DNA of 64,000 bases, taken from assembly GCF_026130175.1 (NCBI RefSeq), contig NZ_JAIGNI010000015.1, forward strand, positions 1-64,000, in the 5' to 3' direction. The stretch is from Lyngbya sp. CCAP 1446/10. GTDB taxonomy: Bacteria > Cyanobacteriota > Cyanobacteriia > Cyanobacteriales > Microcoleaceae. The position numbers and the translations under genes are program-made. Of the stretch, positions 46,196 through 55,261 are shown one piece after another; positions within the stretch are counted from its first letter, which is position 1, and each line of letters opens with the position of its first letter. The notes under the pieces were generated by a model. It searched no databases. It was not told the origin of the DNA and was given only the letters and a program-made list of their open reading frames with translations.

Positions 46196-47017
46196 ATGGA
46201 CTTTTCAAGAGCCAGACAACTCTTTTATCAAGAAATTAATCAGCCTGATGGTTCGATCGACCTGGCGAAAGCTGCACTGTATCTGGCTTTGGAAGAATAC
46301 CCGAATTTAGAGCCGGAAGCGTATCTCAATGTTCTCGATTCGATCGCCGATCAAGTGCGCGATCGCCTCCCGCCACAGAATTATCCGCTGCGGATCATTC
46401 AAACAATTAACCGCTATCTGTACGAGGATTTGGAATTTTCCGGCAACGATGTTGATTATTATGACCCCCGCAATAGCTTTTTGAATCAAGTGATCGATCG
46501 CCGCACTGGCATTCCCATCTCTTTATCATTGGTTTATTTGGAGGTTGCTAAGCGCATTGATTTTCCGATGGTGGGGATTGGGATGCCGGGACATTTTTTA
46601 ATTAAGCCGGATTTTGAAGATGCTGGGATTTTTGTGGATGCGTTTAATGGTGGCGAAATACTATTTCCTGAAGATTGTCAAGGGAGACTTTCTCAACTTT
46701 ACGGTCAACCGATGGAGTTGCAACCGGCTTTTCTCGCCCCGGTAAGTCCGCGGCAGTTGTTGGGGCGAATGCTGGGGAATTTGAAGGCGATTTACTTCCA
46801 ACAGGGTGATGCTATGAGGTTTCTCGCGGCGATCGATCGGATTTTGCTGCTGTTTCCCGATGCGCTGTTGGAAAGGCGCGATCGCGGAATTCTCTACTAT
46901 CAACTGGGGCGCTTGGCGGAGGCGCGCCACGATTTGGAACTATACCTGACAAATGCTCCGAATGCTGAGGATGCTGCTAGAATTCGCCTATTGCTCGAAA
47001 GGCTCGACCAGAACTAA
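46196..47017 (+). CDS. SirB1/transglutaminase-like TPR protein
   Basis: A 273-residue soluble protein of the SirB1 family: a transglutaminase-like core (about residues 30-200) with DYYDPRNSFLNQVIDRRTGI, ISLSLVYLEVAKR and GMPGHFLIKPDF, then TPR-like helices (FLAAIDRILLLFPDALLERR, YYQLGRLAEARHDLE). The catalytic Cys of true transglutaminases is replaced by Ser in ISLSL, so it is probably non-enzymatic. Its role in cyanobacteria is unknown. Confidence 0.88.
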   Translation: MDFSRARQLFYQEINQPDGSIDLAKAALYLALEEYPNLEPEAYLNVLDSIADQVRDRLPPQNYPLRIIQTINRYLYEDLEFSGNDVDYYDPRNSFLNQVIDRRTGIPISLSLVYLEVAKRIDFPMVGIGMPGHFLIKPDFEDAGIFVDAFNGGEILFPEDCQGRLSQLYGQPMELQPAFLAPVSPRQLLGRMLGNLKAIYFQQGDAMRFLAAIDRILLLFPDALLERRDRGILYYQLGRLAEARHDLELYLTNAPNAEDAARIRLLLERLDQN

Positions 47018-47143
47018 CTTAAATGGGCGATCGCACAACATCGCATCCCAAGCCACACTCGATAAACTGCTGCTGGACAGCCCAATATCGCTCTTATAAG
47101 TTTTGCAAAGCTCGATGAATTCTTGCAAATCTGGGTATAACAT
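46988..47143 (-). CDS. Possible small protein, 51 residues
   Basis: ATG at 47143, stop TAG at 46988-46990. It reads MLYPDLQEFIELCKTYKSD and IGLSSSSLSSVAWDAM, with an amphipathic N-terminal helix and no low-complexity sequence. Its 3' end overlaps the convergent SirB1 gene by 30 bases, so the last ten residues may be fortuitous. I recognise no family; it could be a truncated regulator. Confidence 0.25.
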   Translation of the reverse strand: MLYPDLQEFIELCKTYKSDIGLSSSSLSSVAWDAMLCDRPFKLVLVEPFEQ

Positions 47144-47303
47144 ATAACCGAGCGATTAACACCTATCTTTTGATAGGTTACATTTGCTCGACCTGACTGT
47201 AAAATATTATGTCATTTACGGAAGTCCTGAGTCCACTTTCCCCACTGGTACCCGCAGAGACGATCGATCGAAACAGTATTTTGACGTAAAAAGGCACAAA
47301 CCC

Positions 47304-47981
47304 ATGAACTTTAAGTTTCAACCAAATTATCTCAACGGAATGCAGCTACAGTCAGCCCATTTTACCAAAAAAATGTCAAAGTCTTTATCATTAGGTTTGG
47401 CACTTTTAATCTCGACAAGTGCAGTATTTCTCAACAGCGGCAAAGCTTTTGCACTAGACAATGTTACCGTAAAATACGGTGCAGTTGACGTAACTTTACC
47501 GATGAGCGACTTGCAAAGCTTTGCACAAACCGGCAAAGCATCACCTCAACTGCAAAGCGTTCTGAATTTGTCGAAACAAAGTCCCGATTCGGTACGCGAA
47601 ATATTAACGCGAGAAGTGGCTTTAGATTCCCAATTAGTAACGCGGTTGGCAAATACTTATTTTGGGGAAATTGTTTTCAAAGAATTGGGCGACGTTGCTT
47701 ATACGCCGACAACTAGGCTGCAAAGCGCGCCGGCACTGCGCGATGCCTTACTCGCAGCTTCCAAAGATGGCAAAATATCGCTGATCGAAGTGATTCAAAA
47801 TTACGGGCCTGCTGCTTTAGAAGTGAATGGCAATCAAGCGGTGGCCATCTATCAGCGAGTCATCAAAGATTTGCAAGATATGCAGGCTTTATATCAGAAT
47901 TCCCCAGCTTTGCAAAATACGGCAGGTCAAGCAAGACAAATGATTTGTCAGCCCAATTCATCATCGGGGGCTGGGAAGTAA
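47304..47981 (+). CDS. DUF1400-domain exported protein
   Basis: A 225-residue protein. A signal peptide is visible after the third Met (MSKSLSLGLALLISTSAVFL, cleavage near AFA-LDN). The mature part has VTVKYGAVDVTLPMSDLQSF and SVREILTREVALDSQL. It matches the DUF1400 module often found before an alpha/beta hydrolase domain. Here the hydrolase part is missing and the protein ends after the second DUF1400 helical block (IQNYGPAALEVNGNQAV). The ATG at 47304 or 47373 are both possible starts. Confidence 0.75.
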   Translation: MNFKFQPNYLNGMQLQSAHFTKKMSKSLSLGLALLISTSAVFLNSGKAFALDNVTVKYGAVDVTLPMSDLQSFAQTGKASPQLQSVLNLSKQSPDSVREILTREVALDSQLVTRLANTYFGEIVFKELGDVAYTPTTRLQSAPALRDALLAASKDGKISLIEVIQNYGPAALEVNGNQAVAIYQRVIKDLQDMQALYQNSPALQNTAGQARQMICQPNSSSGAGK

Positions 47982-48130
47982 ATAACTGAAATTGTTGGAA
48001 TTAAGAAATCAGAAATCGGGAATTGGGAATTGGAAATTGGGAGTTGCTAATTGCGAATTGGTGCTGCTTTTTCTATTAATCTTGAGGTTTCAACTATTGC
48101 CAATTACCGATTCCCAATTACCGTTACCGA

Positions 48131-48595
48131 TTAGCTATTACTAATTTTTTCCGATAATTGCTCCGCTACTCGTTTGAGTCGGCGGAGTTGGTCTTTCATG
48201 TCTTTCTTGGTCAAAGAAGCTGCAAAGCGATTGAAACCAAATCTAATTAAAGGATTGGGGATTTGAAATTCAAAGCGGTTAATCAAGAGAGTTCCTTGGA
48301 TTTGGGGCTGACATTCCCAGCGATCGCATCCTTTGAAAAATCCGTCGAACCCCCACACAATTAAACCGGGTTGTCGCTCCAACACTACGCTCTCTAAAGT
48401 GGGTTGCAAAACCGGAATTTTTATGATAAATAAGCTGCGACTTCCCACAGCAGTATCCCATTCGCCTTCAGGATCGCAGCGCAGTATGGGATTCAGCCAT
48501 TTGTGCATTAAAGTGCGATCGACTATACAGCGCTCAACCAAGGTAGCAGCAGCGCGAATTTCAATAGATTGCTCGAAAACTTGACGAATTGACAT
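48131..48595 (-). CDS. SRPBCC (START-like) family protein
   Basis: A 154-residue soluble protein. SIRQVFEQSIEIRAAATLVE and HKWLNPILRCDPEGEWDTA open the fold, and TLLINRFEFQIPNP with a long C-terminal amphipathic helix (KDMKDQLRRLKRVAEQLS) closes it, as in polyketide-cyclase/START-like domains. These bind hydrophobic ligands; the ligand here is unknown. The ATG at 48595 is chosen; another at 48607 is equally possible. Confidence 0.8.
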   Translation of the reverse strand: MSIRQVFEQSIEIRAAATLVERCIVDRTLMHKWLNPILRCDPEGEWDTAVGSRSLFIIKIPVLQPTLESVVLERQPGLIVWGFDGFFKGCDRWECQPQIQGTLLINRFEFQIPNPLIRFGFNRFAASLTKKDMKDQLRRLKRVAEQLSEKISNS

Positions 48596-48672
48596 GGAAA
48601 CCTGCAAGCTAGAAGCGTATTCTTACAGTTTCTTATCTTGTTTGTCAAATCTGACGTTAATCTGAGAAAAAA

Positions 48673-50370
48673 ATGAATCAAACTTGGCAAGAAATAACTC
48701 AACCGATATCGGGCCCAATGGTGGCTTTGTCCGATGGCTTACGCCCCGCTACGCTACGCATTTTAGCACAGGCCCCGGCAGCCACGAATCCGCTGGCAGA
48801 TGCCGAACGCGGAATTAACAATTTTGTGGTGGGTTCAAACATTGAGAATCTGATCTGGGCGATCGGTATCCTGCTAATTGGCTTGATCGTATCAGCCCTC
48901 GTCTCATCCCTAGTTGGGGGATTGCTCAAGAAGACGACGATCGACAACCGACTGGCTGGTTGGATTACTGGCCGCCCGGAAGGAGAAGGCTCCCCGCAAG
49001 TGGAAAAATGGATTTCCGGTGCGGTATTCTGGATCATTTTTATCTTTTTCCTAGTTGCCTTTTTCAACCGGCTGAATCTAACGGCTGTCTCGCAACCCCT
49101 CAATACATTTCTCAATCAAATTGCCGGTGCTTTGCCTAAGTTAGCCAAAGCCCTAATTTTTCTGGGGATTGCTTGGGTGTTGGCGACAGTTGCCAAATTG
49201 GCATTATCGCGGGCGATGCGGAGTTTTGGCGTAGACGAGCGCTTGAATCAGCAGGTGGGGAATGCACCTACCGAGAATCCTTTGCTGCTGAGCGAGACTC
49301 TGGCGAATGCGCTGTACTGGTTCATTTTTCTGCTGTTTTTGCCGTCGGTTCTCGAATCGCTGGAATTGCAGCAGGCTTTGCTACCAGTTAATAATTTGCT
49401 GAACCAAATTTTGGCGGCAATTCCAAAAATCCTGGAAGCTTTGGTGATTGGGTTTATCGGCTGGCTGCTGGCTCAAGTGGTGCAGCGGATTGTCACGAAT
49501 CTGCTGGCTGCTGCTGGGGCGGACAGTTTGGGCGCTCGGTTTGGCATTTCCCGGAGTTCGGGCGGACAATCGCTGTCGTGGATTATCGGTACGATCGTCT
49601 ACGTGTTGATTTTGATTCCCACGGCGATCGCAGCTTTGAACGCTTTGGACATCCAAGCGATTTCCTTGCCGGCAATCGCGATGCTCAACACGATTCTGGG
49701 CGCGCTTCCCAACATTTTTACAGCAGCGATAATTCTGGCCGTTGCTTACATTTTGGGGCGCTGGATCGGCGATTTGGTAACGAATATCTTGACGGGAATT
49801 GGCTTTAACAATGTCTTTTCTTGGTTGGGAATGCAGCCGAAACAGCCGCTGCGACTACCGCCTAGTTCGATCGATCCTGAAGCAACGATTCTTCAGGAAC
49901 CGGAACTTCCTGCGCGCACGCCTTCGGAGTTTGTCGGCATTGTGGTGCAGGTGGGCATCCTCCTGTTTGCGGTGGTGGCTGCTACCGATGTGCTGAGGAT
50001 TCCAGCGCTGACAGCGATTGTCAGCGGTATTGTGCTGGTTGCAGGTAGAGTGCTGGCCGGTTTGGTCGTATTTGCGATCGGCTTGTATTTGGCGAACCTG
50101 GCCTTTAGTTTGATTGCTAGTTCTGGAACTCGCCAAGCGCGGTTGTTGGGCCAAACGGCTCGCATCGCGATTATTGCTTTTGTGGCGGCATTAGCGCTGC
50201 AACAGATGGGCATTGGCAGCGATATTGTGAATTTGGCTTTCGGGCTGTTGCTGGGGGCGATCGCAGTTGGAATTGCTCTAGCCTTTGGTTTGGGTGGGCG
50301 CGACATTGCGGCCAACGAACTTCGCGAATGGTTAGCGTCGTTTAAACAAGATAAAACGCCGCGTTTGTAA
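48673..50370 (+). CDS. Mechanosensitive ion channel-like membrane protein with TM-helix repeats
   Basis: A 565-residue integral membrane protein with about ten hydrophobic segments. An amphipathic motif recurs at least four times: LNTFLNQIAGALPKLAKALI, VNNLLNQILAAIPKILEALV, IAMLNTILGALPNIFTAAI. This repeat is the 'conserved TM helix' found in MscS-related cyanobacterial proteins. A classical MscS beta-domain is not evident. Its gating role is inference. The 3' end is followed at once by a strong terminator. Confidence 0.8.
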   Translation: MNQTWQEITQPISGPMVALSDGLRPATLRILAQAPAATNPLADAERGINNFVVGSNIENLIWAIGILLIGLIVSALVSSLVGGLLKKTTIDNRLAGWITGRPEGEGSPQVEKWISGAVFWIIFIFFLVAFFNRLNLTAVSQPLNTFLNQIAGALPKLAKALIFLGIAWVLATVAKLALSRAMRSFGVDERLNQQVGNAPTENPLLLSETLANALYWFIFLLFLPSVLESLELQQALLPVNNLLNQILAAIPKILEALVIGFIGWLLAQVVQRIVTNLLAAAGADSLGARFGISRSSGGQSLSWIIGTIVYVLILIPTAIAALNALDIQAISLPAIAMLNTILGALPNIFTAAIILAVAYILGRWIGDLVTNILTGIGFNNVFSWLGMQPKQPLRLPPSSIDPEATILQEPELPARTPSEFVGIVVQVGILLFAVVAATDVLRIPALTAIVSGIVLVAGRVLAGLVVFAIGLYLANLAFSLIASSGTRQARLLGQTARIAIIAFVAALALQQMGIGSDIVNLAFGLLLGAIAVGIALAFGLGGRDIAANELREWLASFKQDKTPRL

Positions 50371-50377
50371 CTCTATA

Positions 50378-50412
50378 AAATGGCGTTTGTCAAGTACAAA
50401 CGCCATTTTTTT
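50378..50412 (+). terminator. Rho-independent terminator of the channel gene
   Basis: A 13-bp perfect stem AAATGGCGTTTGT/ACAAACGCCATTT with a five-base loop and a T-run, eight bases after the stop. Confidence 0.93.
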
Positions 50413-50438
50413 ATGGTTAATTTCATTGCCAGTTGAGA

Positions 50439-50566
50439 CGGCGGTTGAAACCGCATCTAGACAGACAAAACCTGCCTCCGCATGAAGAGTGAGTGGTTGA
50501 AATCACGTTATTTTCTTTAGTCGGCGGAGGCAGACTTCGTTTGTGTAGACGCGGTTTCAACCGCCG
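50439..50566. repeat. 128-bp palindromic element (CGGCGGTTGAAACCGCG ends), copy 2
   Basis: Arms at 50439-50459 and 50546-50566, 20 of 21 bases matching. A second inner pair, TGCCTCCGC (about 50471) and GGCGGAGGCA (about 50523), nests within. See 32445-32533. Confidence 0.85.
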
Positions 50567-50622
50567 AGTCTTGTTAACTGAAGCCTAAATTTTTCCAAGT
50601 ATAACGACAAATCAATTGCCTT

Positions 50623-50646
50623 GTGGGGTGGGATTATAGCCCGCCC
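50623..50646. repeat. REP-like palindrome, GGGGTGGG family
   Basis: GTGGGGTGGGATTATAGCCCGCCC, downstream of the GTPase gene stop. Member of the same family as 1496, 14746 and 31261. Confidence 0.65.
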
Positions 50647-50684
50647 ATAAACAGATTATTAAAAACAAGCAAGTCCCAAAACAA

Positions 50685-52136
50685 TCAATGAGATTGATGT
50701 TTTTCCCCACTCCCCAAATTCAACTTAGCCCGCAACTCATCCTTAATCCGATTTAAAATAGAATCCTCATCCAAAGAAGACAAAATCTTGCTCACCACAG
50801 CCTTCGGCCCATCATCTCCCCAAGAAGCACCATTAGCCAAATAAGCCTTAGTAACTTGACCGATTCCGTAGCAAGAAACCCCAGCAATTGCAGCTTGAGT
50901 CACAGCCACAGAAATATAAGGCCCCAAAGCCAAACCTCCCGTCGCCGGTGTCGCCAAACCCAACAATCCTTTCAAAGAACTCAAACCCAAATTAGCCAAC
51001 AATTCGCCCGCAGTAATTCCCCCCATACTAATCGCAATCTTTTGCAGCAACTCCACCGCCCCCGCTTCTGTCATCGCAATGCCGTAAACTTTAGATAAAG
51101 TTAATATCATCACCACATCAATTACCGCACCGCTAAGAATATCAACTACAGTAACTGGATTTAGGGCGATCGCCACAGCTTTAGTCATTACGCCATTCCA
51201 GATAATGCGATTAGCAGCATCATCTCGAATTTCCATTTTTCGCTGTACTAACTGCTCATTAATATCTCCCGCACAGAGCATCGTATTCAGCGCCACCAAA
51301 GACTTGCCTTCGCGGTCTAAAATCTCCAAAATCTTTAATTTTAAATCTTGCACTTGTGGCAAACTGCGCGTCATTTTGACTCCCATACTGCCATCGGGAC
51401 GGCGCACCGCCTGCGCTGTCAAAGGTGAAGCCGCGGACATCACAATTTCATCGGGAGATAACAATTCTCTCACGCGATCGTCGCGAATTTTATGATAAAT
51501 TGCCAGTCTATCTGCATCGGGATACTGGTCAATTTTATTAAAGACTAATAACATCGGTTTTCCGGCTTCCCGCAACTGCGAAAGTGCTTGATATTCCACT
51601 TTCGTAATGTCGCCAGCAACTACAAACAATATCAAATCGGCTTGTTTAGCGACGCGGCGGGCTAAAAGTTCGCGAGTTTCGCCGTCAACTTCATCTATTC
51701 CCGGTGTGTCGATTAATTCTACTTGCGATAAACGGTAAATAACAGGCGAAAGTCGATCGGGTAAACCGTCATCAACACCATCTCCGACATCCCACTGGCC
51801 AATAGTTGTGGTACGAGTCACCCCGTGAGTAGGGCCTGTTTCAAACACATTTTGACCGAGTAGCGCGTTCAAAACCGAAGATTTTCCCCTTCCTACCATC
51901 CCAAACACAGCGATTTGCACGCAAGCGCGCTCTAGCTTGTCCAGCATGGTTTCCAAGCCGCCAATTTCCGGCTCCAGTCCAGTTCGCTCTTGTGCTGTCA
52001 AGTCGAGATTTTCTACTATATCTCGCAGAGCATCTTTAGCGCGGCGCAGGTTTAGTTCTGCTTGAATGTCTGCGAAACTTAATATTGTGTCGTCTAATTC
52101 GCGATCGACATTTGAGAAATCCGATACTTCAGTCAT
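50685..52136 (-). CDS. Era/Obg-like GTPase with C-terminal DUF697 membrane region
   Basis: A 483-residue protein. G1 is GMVGRGKSS (about residue 80), G3 is DTPGIDEV, and G4 is NKID (FNKIDQYPD). The C-terminal 200 residues contain hydrophobic stretches (VVDILSGAVIDVVMILTL, GYGIGQ-type glycine-rich segments) of the DUF697/YcjF type. Such fused GTPases are widespread in cyanobacteria and thought to act at membranes; the target is unknown. Confidence 0.88.
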   Translation of the reverse strand: MTEVSDFSNVDRELDDTILSFADIQAELNLRRAKDALRDIVENLDLTAQERTGLEPEIGGLETMLDKLERACVQIAVFGMVGRGKSSVLNALLGQNVFETGPTHGVTRTTTIGQWDVGDGVDDGLPDRLSPVIYRLSQVELIDTPGIDEVDGETRELLARRVAKQADLILFVVAGDITKVEYQALSQLREAGKPMLLVFNKIDQYPDADRLAIYHKIRDDRVRELLSPDEIVMSAASPLTAQAVRRPDGSMGVKMTRSLPQVQDLKLKILEILDREGKSLVALNTMLCAGDINEQLVQRKMEIRDDAANRIIWNGVMTKAVAIALNPVTVVDILSGAVIDVVMILTLSKVYGIAMTEAGAVELLQKIAISMGGITAGELLANLGLSSLKGLLGLATPATGGLALGPYISVAVTQAAIAGVSCYGIGQVTKAYLANGASWGDDGPKAVVSKILSSLDEDSILNRIKDELRAKLNLGSGEKHQSH

Positions 52137-52277
52137 TGTTACCTGATGTTATAGCTTTGCTTCACTTAAAGTTTTAACCGATATGATGCTATTCTAGCTT
52201 TTTCTGTGGGCTTTGTACATTGGGGACGGGATAATGCTCGTGAGTGTCAACTTAAACCTGACAACCCTTGTATCTGT

Positions 52278-52469
52278 CGTTAATAGCCGAGGCCAGATCC
52301 CCCTAAATCCCCCTTAAGAAGGGGGACTTTGAGTGTTTCCGGTTCCCCCCTTCTTAAGTTCGTTAATAGCCTAGGCCAGATCCCCCTAAATCCCCCTTAA
52401 GAAGGGGGACTTTGATCAGAATCTTGTCCCCCCCTTTTTAAGGGGGGCTAGGGGGGATCTGGCCTCGGC
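52278..52469. repeat. Nested palindromic elements between the GTPase and CPBP genes
   Basis: Outer arms GCCGAGGCCAGATCCCCC (52286-52303) and the exact complement (52452-52469). Inside, the block CGTTAATAGCC(G/T)AGGCCAGAT plus CCCCCTTAAGAAGGGGG occurs twice in direct order, at about 52278-52332 and 52361-52415. This looks like one element inserted in another of its kind. No gene is present in 52137-52572. Confidence 0.85.
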
Positions 52470-52572
52470 AGCAAACAGAAGTATATGAATAAGTTTGACA
52501 TTAAGTTTACACCAGCGAGCAATGTTATGCCCATAAAAATGTCATGTCAAATCCATTTAATTTACAACAATA

Positions 52573-53400
52573 ATGATTAACACCAACAAAATAGCAAAGT
52601 ATCCATTTCTATTACGAATAATAATTTTTCTCTTAATCTTAGCAGCAATCTGGCTGCCCGTCGCCGCCCCAATTTATCTCTTAGTTAAAGATAGGAACCT
52701 CGCAACTATTCTGACAATGGGATTGTTGTTTGTCGAATTTCTGTTCCTAGTGCCGCGCTGGGGAAAACAGGTTTACGGACAAACGCAATTACTCAAAAGT
52801 TACGGTTTAGTCAATACGCGACAAAACGGTTTTGAACTTTTGACTGGATTGGCGATCGGGCTTTCGATCACTTTCACCCTATTTTTAGTGCAAGGACTGT
52901 TCGGTTTTGTCTCATGGCAAAATTCTGATAATTTGCCTCGAATCATCGCAGAAGGGCTATTAAGCGCCCTGGGAGTGGGTTTTGCGGAGGAGTTAGTATT
53001 CCGTGGTTGGTTGCTCGACGAGTTGCAGCGGGATTACAACAATCAAATTTCTGTGCGGGCGAATAGCCTGGTATTTGCCCTATCTCATTTTATCAAACCT
53101 GTGGCGGCGATGTTGCGGACTTGGCCTCAGTTTCCGGGCTTGTTGTTGTTGGGTTTGATACTGGTTTTGGCAAAGCGAAGCCGTCAAAATAGGCTGGGTT
53201 TGTCGATCGGGCTTCATGCAGGTTTAGTCTGGGGATACTATATAATTAACGTCGGTGAGTTAGTACGATATTCTGGCTCTGTCCCGGATTGGGTGACTGG
53301 AGTTAACGGCAATCCGTTGGCTGGGGCGATCGGGCTTTTGTTTTTGAGCGTGTTGGCTGTGGGAATGCGACAGATGTCGGAACAGTCCAAAGGTTCGTAG
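52573..53400 (+). CDS. CPBP-family intramembrane metalloprotease
   Basis: A 275-residue protein with about seven membrane segments. The CPBP (CAAX/Abi) motifs are EELVFRGWLLDELQ (EExxxR), FALSHF (FxxxH) and GLHAGLVWGYYI (HxxxW-type). These proteases cleave within membranes; some process bacteriocins or prenylated proteins, but the substrate in cyanobacteria is unknown. The start has no obvious ribosome site, and an alternative could lie a few codons in. Confidence 0.88.
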   Translation: MINTNKIAKYPFLLRIIIFLLILAAIWLPVAAPIYLLVKDRNLATILTMGLLFVEFLFLVPRWGKQVYGQTQLLKSYGLVNTRQNGFELLTGLAIGLSITFTLFLVQGLFGFVSWQNSDNLPRIIAEGLLSALGVGFAEELVFRGWLLDELQRDYNNQISVRANSLVFALSHFIKPVAAMLRTWPQFPGLLLLGLILVLAKRSRQNRLGLSIGLHAGLVWGYYIINVGELVRYSGSVPDWVTGVNGNPLAGAIGLLFLSVLAVGMRQMSEQSKGS

Positions 53401-53471
53401 CTCGTAGGGGCGGTGCCCCCGTGCCCGCCCGAATTTATCGCAGGCGACACACCCTACAACTACTTAGGCTT

Positions 53472-53690
53472 ATGTCTCAGAATTTTCAGATAATTAGCAT
53501 TTCTGATGAAATTATGGGCGGAACTCCTGTTTTTATTGGCACTAGGGTTCCTGTTCAAACACTTTTTGACTATTTAGAAGCCGGAGAGTCAATTGATGAT
53601 TTTTTAGAGGGATTTCCCACTGTAACTAGGGAGCAAGTAATTGCTCTGTTGGAAGTTCTGAGAAAACAATTGATGGCAATGGTGGCGTAG
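53472..53690 (+). CDS. DUF433 antitoxin-like protein
   Basis: A 72-residue DUF433 protein: IMGGTPVFIGTRVPVQTLFD and YLEAGESIDDFLEGFPTVT form the conserved winged-helix-type core. DUF433 genes are typically paired with DUF5615 PIN-like toxins, as here, with the partner one base downstream of the stop. The ATG at 53472 begins the conserved part; the longer frame back to 53421 is rejected. It appears intact. Confidence 0.92.
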   Translation: MSQNFQIISISDEIMGGTPVFIGTRVPVQTLFDYLEAGESIDDFLEGFPTVTREQVIALLEVLRKQLMAMVA

Positions 53691-53691
53691 A

Positions 53692-54012
53692 ATGAAGTTG
53701 ATATTGGATGAGTGTATCGATCGCAGATTGGCAAAAGAGTTTGTGGGCTATGAGGTGAAAACAGTTCCACAGATGGGATGAGCCGGAATTAAAAATGGTC
53801 AACTTCTGGCTCTAGTAGAAGCAGAGTTTGATGTTTTTATTACAGTCGATCGCAATTTGTCATTTCAGCAAAATCTGCCACAGTTTAACATTGCCGTGGT
53901 TGTTTTGCAAGCATCGTCTAACCGCTTGGCAGATTTGAAGCCAGTGGTGCCAAATATTTTAGCGATTTTAGCTAACGTAGTTAAAGGTAAAGCTACAGTT
54001 GTTAGTGCGTAA
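53692..54012 (+). pseudogene. DUF5615 PIN-like toxin gene with in-frame TGA
   Basis: Read through, this is a 106-residue DUF5615 protein: MKLILDECIDRRLAKEF, then QMG-stop-AGIKNGQLLALVE, VFITVDRNLSFQQN and IAVVVLQASSNRL. The acidic PIN-like residues (D7, E8 and D in TVDRN) are present. At 53779-53781 a TGA stands where the family has Trp (MGWAGxKNG), a single-base change from TGG. The rest of the frame stays open and well conserved, so the lesion is recent, or a sequencing error. Confidence 0.88.
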
Positions 54013-54099
54013 GCGCGATATTTGGCTCCATGACTCCACCGGCTGATGAAGCAAGAAACCCGACTCCAGCAAAAAAACATTATCAGATTAAATTGATAT

Positions 54100-54477
54100 T
54101 TAGAGATTACTTAGGTTAGAAATAATTTCTTGAGAACGCTTGATCGCAATAGTAGCAATCGCAGATAATAAGGGAAAATTATCGTCATAATCTGCTTGAT
54201 TTCGATAGCGGCGCAACACTGCTAAATTATCGGCGATTAATTGATATCTTGAGTCAGGATTAATATCAAATTCTTGCCAAACATAGCGGTTAACATCGCT
54301 AGTTTTTGGCAGGGAATGACTTTGTTTATCTCGCAAATAGTTCCGCGCTGAGATAAAAGCAGCATAATAGGAACGACTGATAGCATCCCTCAATCGCGCC
54401 TCCTGTTCAGCAGGAATAGTTGCTTGACCAGCAAGTTCTTTTGCTAAATTTAGGTATTGCGACCAATCAAAACTCAT
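54100..54477 (-). CDS. HEPN-like domain protein
   Basis: A 125-residue all-helical protein, with ISRSYYAAFISARNYLRD near residue 30 and VLRRYRNQADYDD near residue 90. The RSYYAAF and RxxxADYD pattern fits a HEPN-like family often found in two-gene toxin modules. The usual RX4-6H catalytic motif is not obvious (R-N-Q-A-D-Y-D), so RNase activity is doubtful. Its start overlaps the preceding gene by 11 bases, implying translational coupling. Confidence 0.7.
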   Translation of the reverse strand: MSFDWSQYLNLAKELAGQATIPAEQEARLRDAISRSYYAAFISARNYLRDKQSHSLPKTSDVNRYVWQEFDINPDSRYQLIADNLAVLRRYRNQADYDDNFPLLSAIATIAIKRSQEIISNLSNL

Positions 54478-54931
54478 CAGTGTATTCCAAAATTGTATAA
54501 AAATGCTCCCGAATTTCGTGGGATAATCCCCTCGACCAATTTTTACGCAATTCGTCTTCTCTATCCATTGCTGCATCGGGTTCGAGGTCTGTTAAGATGA
54601 TTGAGAGAACCAGATGAATATAGTTAGGAATTTCCGGGTCATTGATGACTTGAAGTAATAGTTTTTGTTTGGGAAAATAAGGGCTAATCTGAACGGGTGC
54701 GTCTAGGACAATGGGAAGTAGAAACGGATATTTGTTGATAAATTCAATGACTTCTGTTTTGTCTCGGAAAATGTATGATTTTTCTAGGGTTTCGATGTCT
54801 GATTGGGAAATGAGGAACGGCGCGACTCTGGGTGCTGATATCTTTTGTAAGATTAAGGATGCTATGGCATTTTGTTCTGCTTCGGGTAGTTGAGAGACAG
54901 TGGCAAAACTTTCTGCTAATAGGTTATTCAT
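54467..54931 (-). CDS. Hypothetical partner of the HEPN-like protein
   Basis: A 154-residue protein. The first 32 residues, MNNLLAESFATVSQLPEAE and QNAIASLILQKI, look like the short helical leader of several cyanobacterial antitoxin-like proteins. The rest (FINKYPFLLPIVLDAPVQIS, LSIILTDLEPDAAMDREDEL) matches no family I know. Because of the overlap with the downstream HEPN-like gene the two should be made together. Confidence 0.6.
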   Translation of the reverse strand: MNNLLAESFATVSQLPEAEQNAIASLILQKISAPRVAPFLISQSDIETLEKSYIFRDKTEVIEFINKYPFLLPIVLDAPVQISPYFPKQKLLLQVINDPEIPNYIHLVLSIILTDLEPDAAMDREDELRKNWSRGLSHEIREHFYTILEYTDEF

Positions 54932-55052
54932 TTTATAAATCTCCTCTGCGACTATTCGTGAGAAAAATCAATATTTCTAATTATAATCTGTTCATGGGTG
55001 AATCTGAAAAAAAAATTATACCATTTTTCTAAAATCGTGCAACACTCTTCGA

Positions 55053-55084
55053 CCCCCCCTAGCCCCCCCTTGTAAAGGGGGGGA
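55053..55084. repeat. C/G-rich palindrome, same family as in mutL
   Basis: CCCCCCCTAGCC-CCCCCTTGTAAAGGGGGGG between the hypothetical gene and the FGE gene. Confidence 0.75.
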
Positions 55085-55261
55085 ACAAGAATACTGTTGC
55101 ATTTTTTTTTAAAATTGGTATTAGTTTACTACGCTGGAACCCATCCTAAATCAGTACCAACTCCTCCGTAAATAAACCAGACTATTTCAGCAGACTTGTC
55201 TCTACAGAAAGTATTGACACAGTGACAGTGATTTTCCCAAACAAGACTTACGCGCAGGTGC

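Noticed and set aside
50640-54950. Possible defence island (GTPase, CPBP protease, DUF433/DUF5615, HEPN-like pair)
   Set aside because: The genes lie on both strands, are separated by repeats and do not form an operon; the GTPase and protease are common housekeeping families in cyanobacteria. Only the small toxin-like pairs were kept as findings.
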